Below are positions 6,727 through 7,527 of a DNA stretch of 7,527 bases, piece after piece. Source of the stretch: Mycobacterium sp. (GTDB taxonomy: Bacteria > Actinomycetota > Actinomycetes > Mycobacteriales > Mycobacteriaceae); NCBI GenBank assembly GCA_018882545.1, contig VERS01000070.1, forward strand, positions 1 to 7,527. Direction: 5' to 3'. Positions within the stretch are counted from its first letter, which is position 1; every line of letters begins with the position of its first letter. The translations under genes and the position numbers were made by a program. The notes under the pieces were generated by a model, which saw only the letters and a program-made list of their open reading frames with translations, was not told the origin of the DNA and did no database searches.

Positions 6727-7527
6727 TTGGCGATCGAGCAGATCCTTGATCTAGAGCAACTCGAAGTCAACATCTACCGCGGTGGCGTCTACAACCCCGA
6801 ATCCGGCTACCTTTCAAGGACATTCGGCGGTCACATCGCCGGGCAGGCGCTGGTCTCCGCGGTCCGGACCGTCAAGCCCGAGTATCAGGTTCATTCGCTG
6901 CACGGCTACTTCCTGAGGCCCGGCGACGGGACCAAGCCGGCTGTCTACCTGGTCGATCGGCCGCGCGACGGCAGTTCCTTCTGCACCCGCCGGGTGAACG
7001 CCGTACAGAACGGCGAGGTGATCTTCTCGATGGGCGCGTCGTTCCAGATCGCCCAGGACGGCATCGAGCATCAGGACGAGATGCCGCCGGTCGTTGCGCC
7101 CGAGGACGTGGACACCGACGCCGAAAACGGCCTCGCCCAGTTCGCCGAGTGGGACATCCGCAGGGTGCCGCAGGACCAGGTGACCGGACTTCCCTGGAAG
7201 GTCTCCCAGCAGCAGGTGTGGTTCCGGCACCGCGACCCCCTGCCCGACGACCCCCTGCTGCACATCTGCGCGCTGGCCTACATGAGCGACCTGACCCTTC
7301 TCGGCTCGGCGCAGGTCCACCATCCTGAGGATCGGCCCCACCTGGGGATCGCCTCGTTGGACCACGCGATGTGGTTCATGCGCCCGTTCCGCGCCGACGA
7401 ATGGCTTCTGTACGACCAGAACTCGCCGTCGGCCCGCGGCGGCCGGGCGCTGACCCAGGGCCAGATTTACAACCGACGCGGTGACATGGTCGCGGCGGTG
7501 GTGCAGGAAGGGCTCACCCGCTTCAAG
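6727..7527 (+). CDS. tesB: Acyl-CoA thioesterase II, TesB family (3' end outside window)
   Basis: Double-hotdog acyl-CoA thioesterase that hydrolyses fatty acyl-CoA to free acid and CoA; the natural substrate is unknown. 267 residues are visible and about 10-20 should be missing. The N-terminal hotdog holds RTFGGHIAGQALVSAVRTV (31-49), HSLHGYFLRPGD (56-67), DGSSFCTRRVNAVQNGEVIF (81-100) and SMGASFQ (101-107). The C-terminal hotdog holds QQQVWFRHRDPLPDD, YMSDLTLLG (D188), ASLDHAMWFMRPFRADEWLL (S210) and VVQEGLTR (Q260). D188, S210 and Q260 align with the E. coli TesB catalytic set D204, T228 and Q278, with Ser replacing Thr. The best start is TTG at 6727 (MAIEQILDLEQLEVNIYRGG), 4 nt after the pdxS stop, with only a weak GGTGAG (6718-6723) before it. 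In-frame GTG 6652 and ATG 6622 would add residues that do not look like the family. The closest remembered relative is mycobacterial TesB2 (Rv2605c), which lies between pdxS and pdxT. Confidence 0.93.
   Translation, partial: MAIEQILDLEQLEVNIYRGGVYNPESGYLSRTFGGHIAGQALVSAVRTVKPEYQVHSLHGYFLRPGDGTKPAVYLVDRPRDGSSFCTRRVNAVQNGEVIFSMGASFQIAQDGIEHQDEMPPVVAPEDVDTDAENGLAQFAEWDIRRVPQDQVTGLPWKVSQQQVWFRHRDPLPDDPLLHICALAYMSDLTLLGSAQVHHPEDRPHLGIASLDHAMWFMRPFRADEWLLYDQNSPSARGGRALTQGQIYNRRGDMVAAVVQEGLTRFK

Noticed and set aside
5841..6773. 310-codon minus-strand open frame opposite pdxS and the tesB start
   Set aside because: It is a shadow of pdxS, with low-complexity H/R/G-rich translation and no family resemblance.

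Overview
The window is a dense, single-strand block of seven metabolic genes from a high-GC actinobacterium. Codon use is strongly G/C at third positions. The best-recognised proteins (GlyA2-type serine hydroxymethyltransferase, single-chain SdaA, PdxS, TesB2-type thioesterase) resemble, from memory, their Mycobacterium tuberculosis counterparts. I therefore favour the Mycobacteriales (Mycobacterium/Mycolicibacterium, Nocardia, Rhodococcus, Gordonia and relatives). No search was run and the species cannot be fixed.

Region 1 (1-5803) is a glycine-to-pyruvate gene set: the C-terminal half of gcvP (start outside the window), gcvT, gcvH, glyA and sdaA. gcvP/gcvT and gcvH/glyA overlap by four bases (ATGA), glyA/sdaA are 5 nt apart, and gcvT/gcvH are 50 nt apart. 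GcvP, T and H (with a lipoamide dehydrogenase encoded elsewhere) split glycine into CO2, ammonia and methylene-tetrahydrofolate. GlyA joins that one-carbon unit to a second glycine to make serine. SdaA deaminates serine to pyruvate. Net: two glycines give one pyruvate, CO2, two ammonia and NADH.

Region 2 (5826-7527, running off the end) begins 22 nt after sdaA. It holds pdxS, the synthase subunit of the DXP-independent pyridoxal 5'-phosphate (PLP) pathway, then a TesB-family acyl-CoA thioesterase starting 4 nt after the pdxS stop and lacking only its last few codons. In mycobacteria pdxS-tesB2-pdxT is a known order, so pdxT is expected just downstream; it is not visible here. GcvP and GlyA are PLP enzymes, so cofactor synthesis sits at the tail of a cofactor-consuming operon.

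No RNA gene, mobile element, repeat array, CRISPR, convincing terminator or internal promoter was seen. The longest gap between genes is 50 nt. All catalytic residues I could check are intact. This is mostly recognisable core metabolism, not a plainly new system. The points most worth a second look are the cofactor/pathway linkage, the thioesterase inside the PLP locus, an atypical GcvH, an unusual Cys next to the GlyA active site, and a codon-use shift at pdxS.
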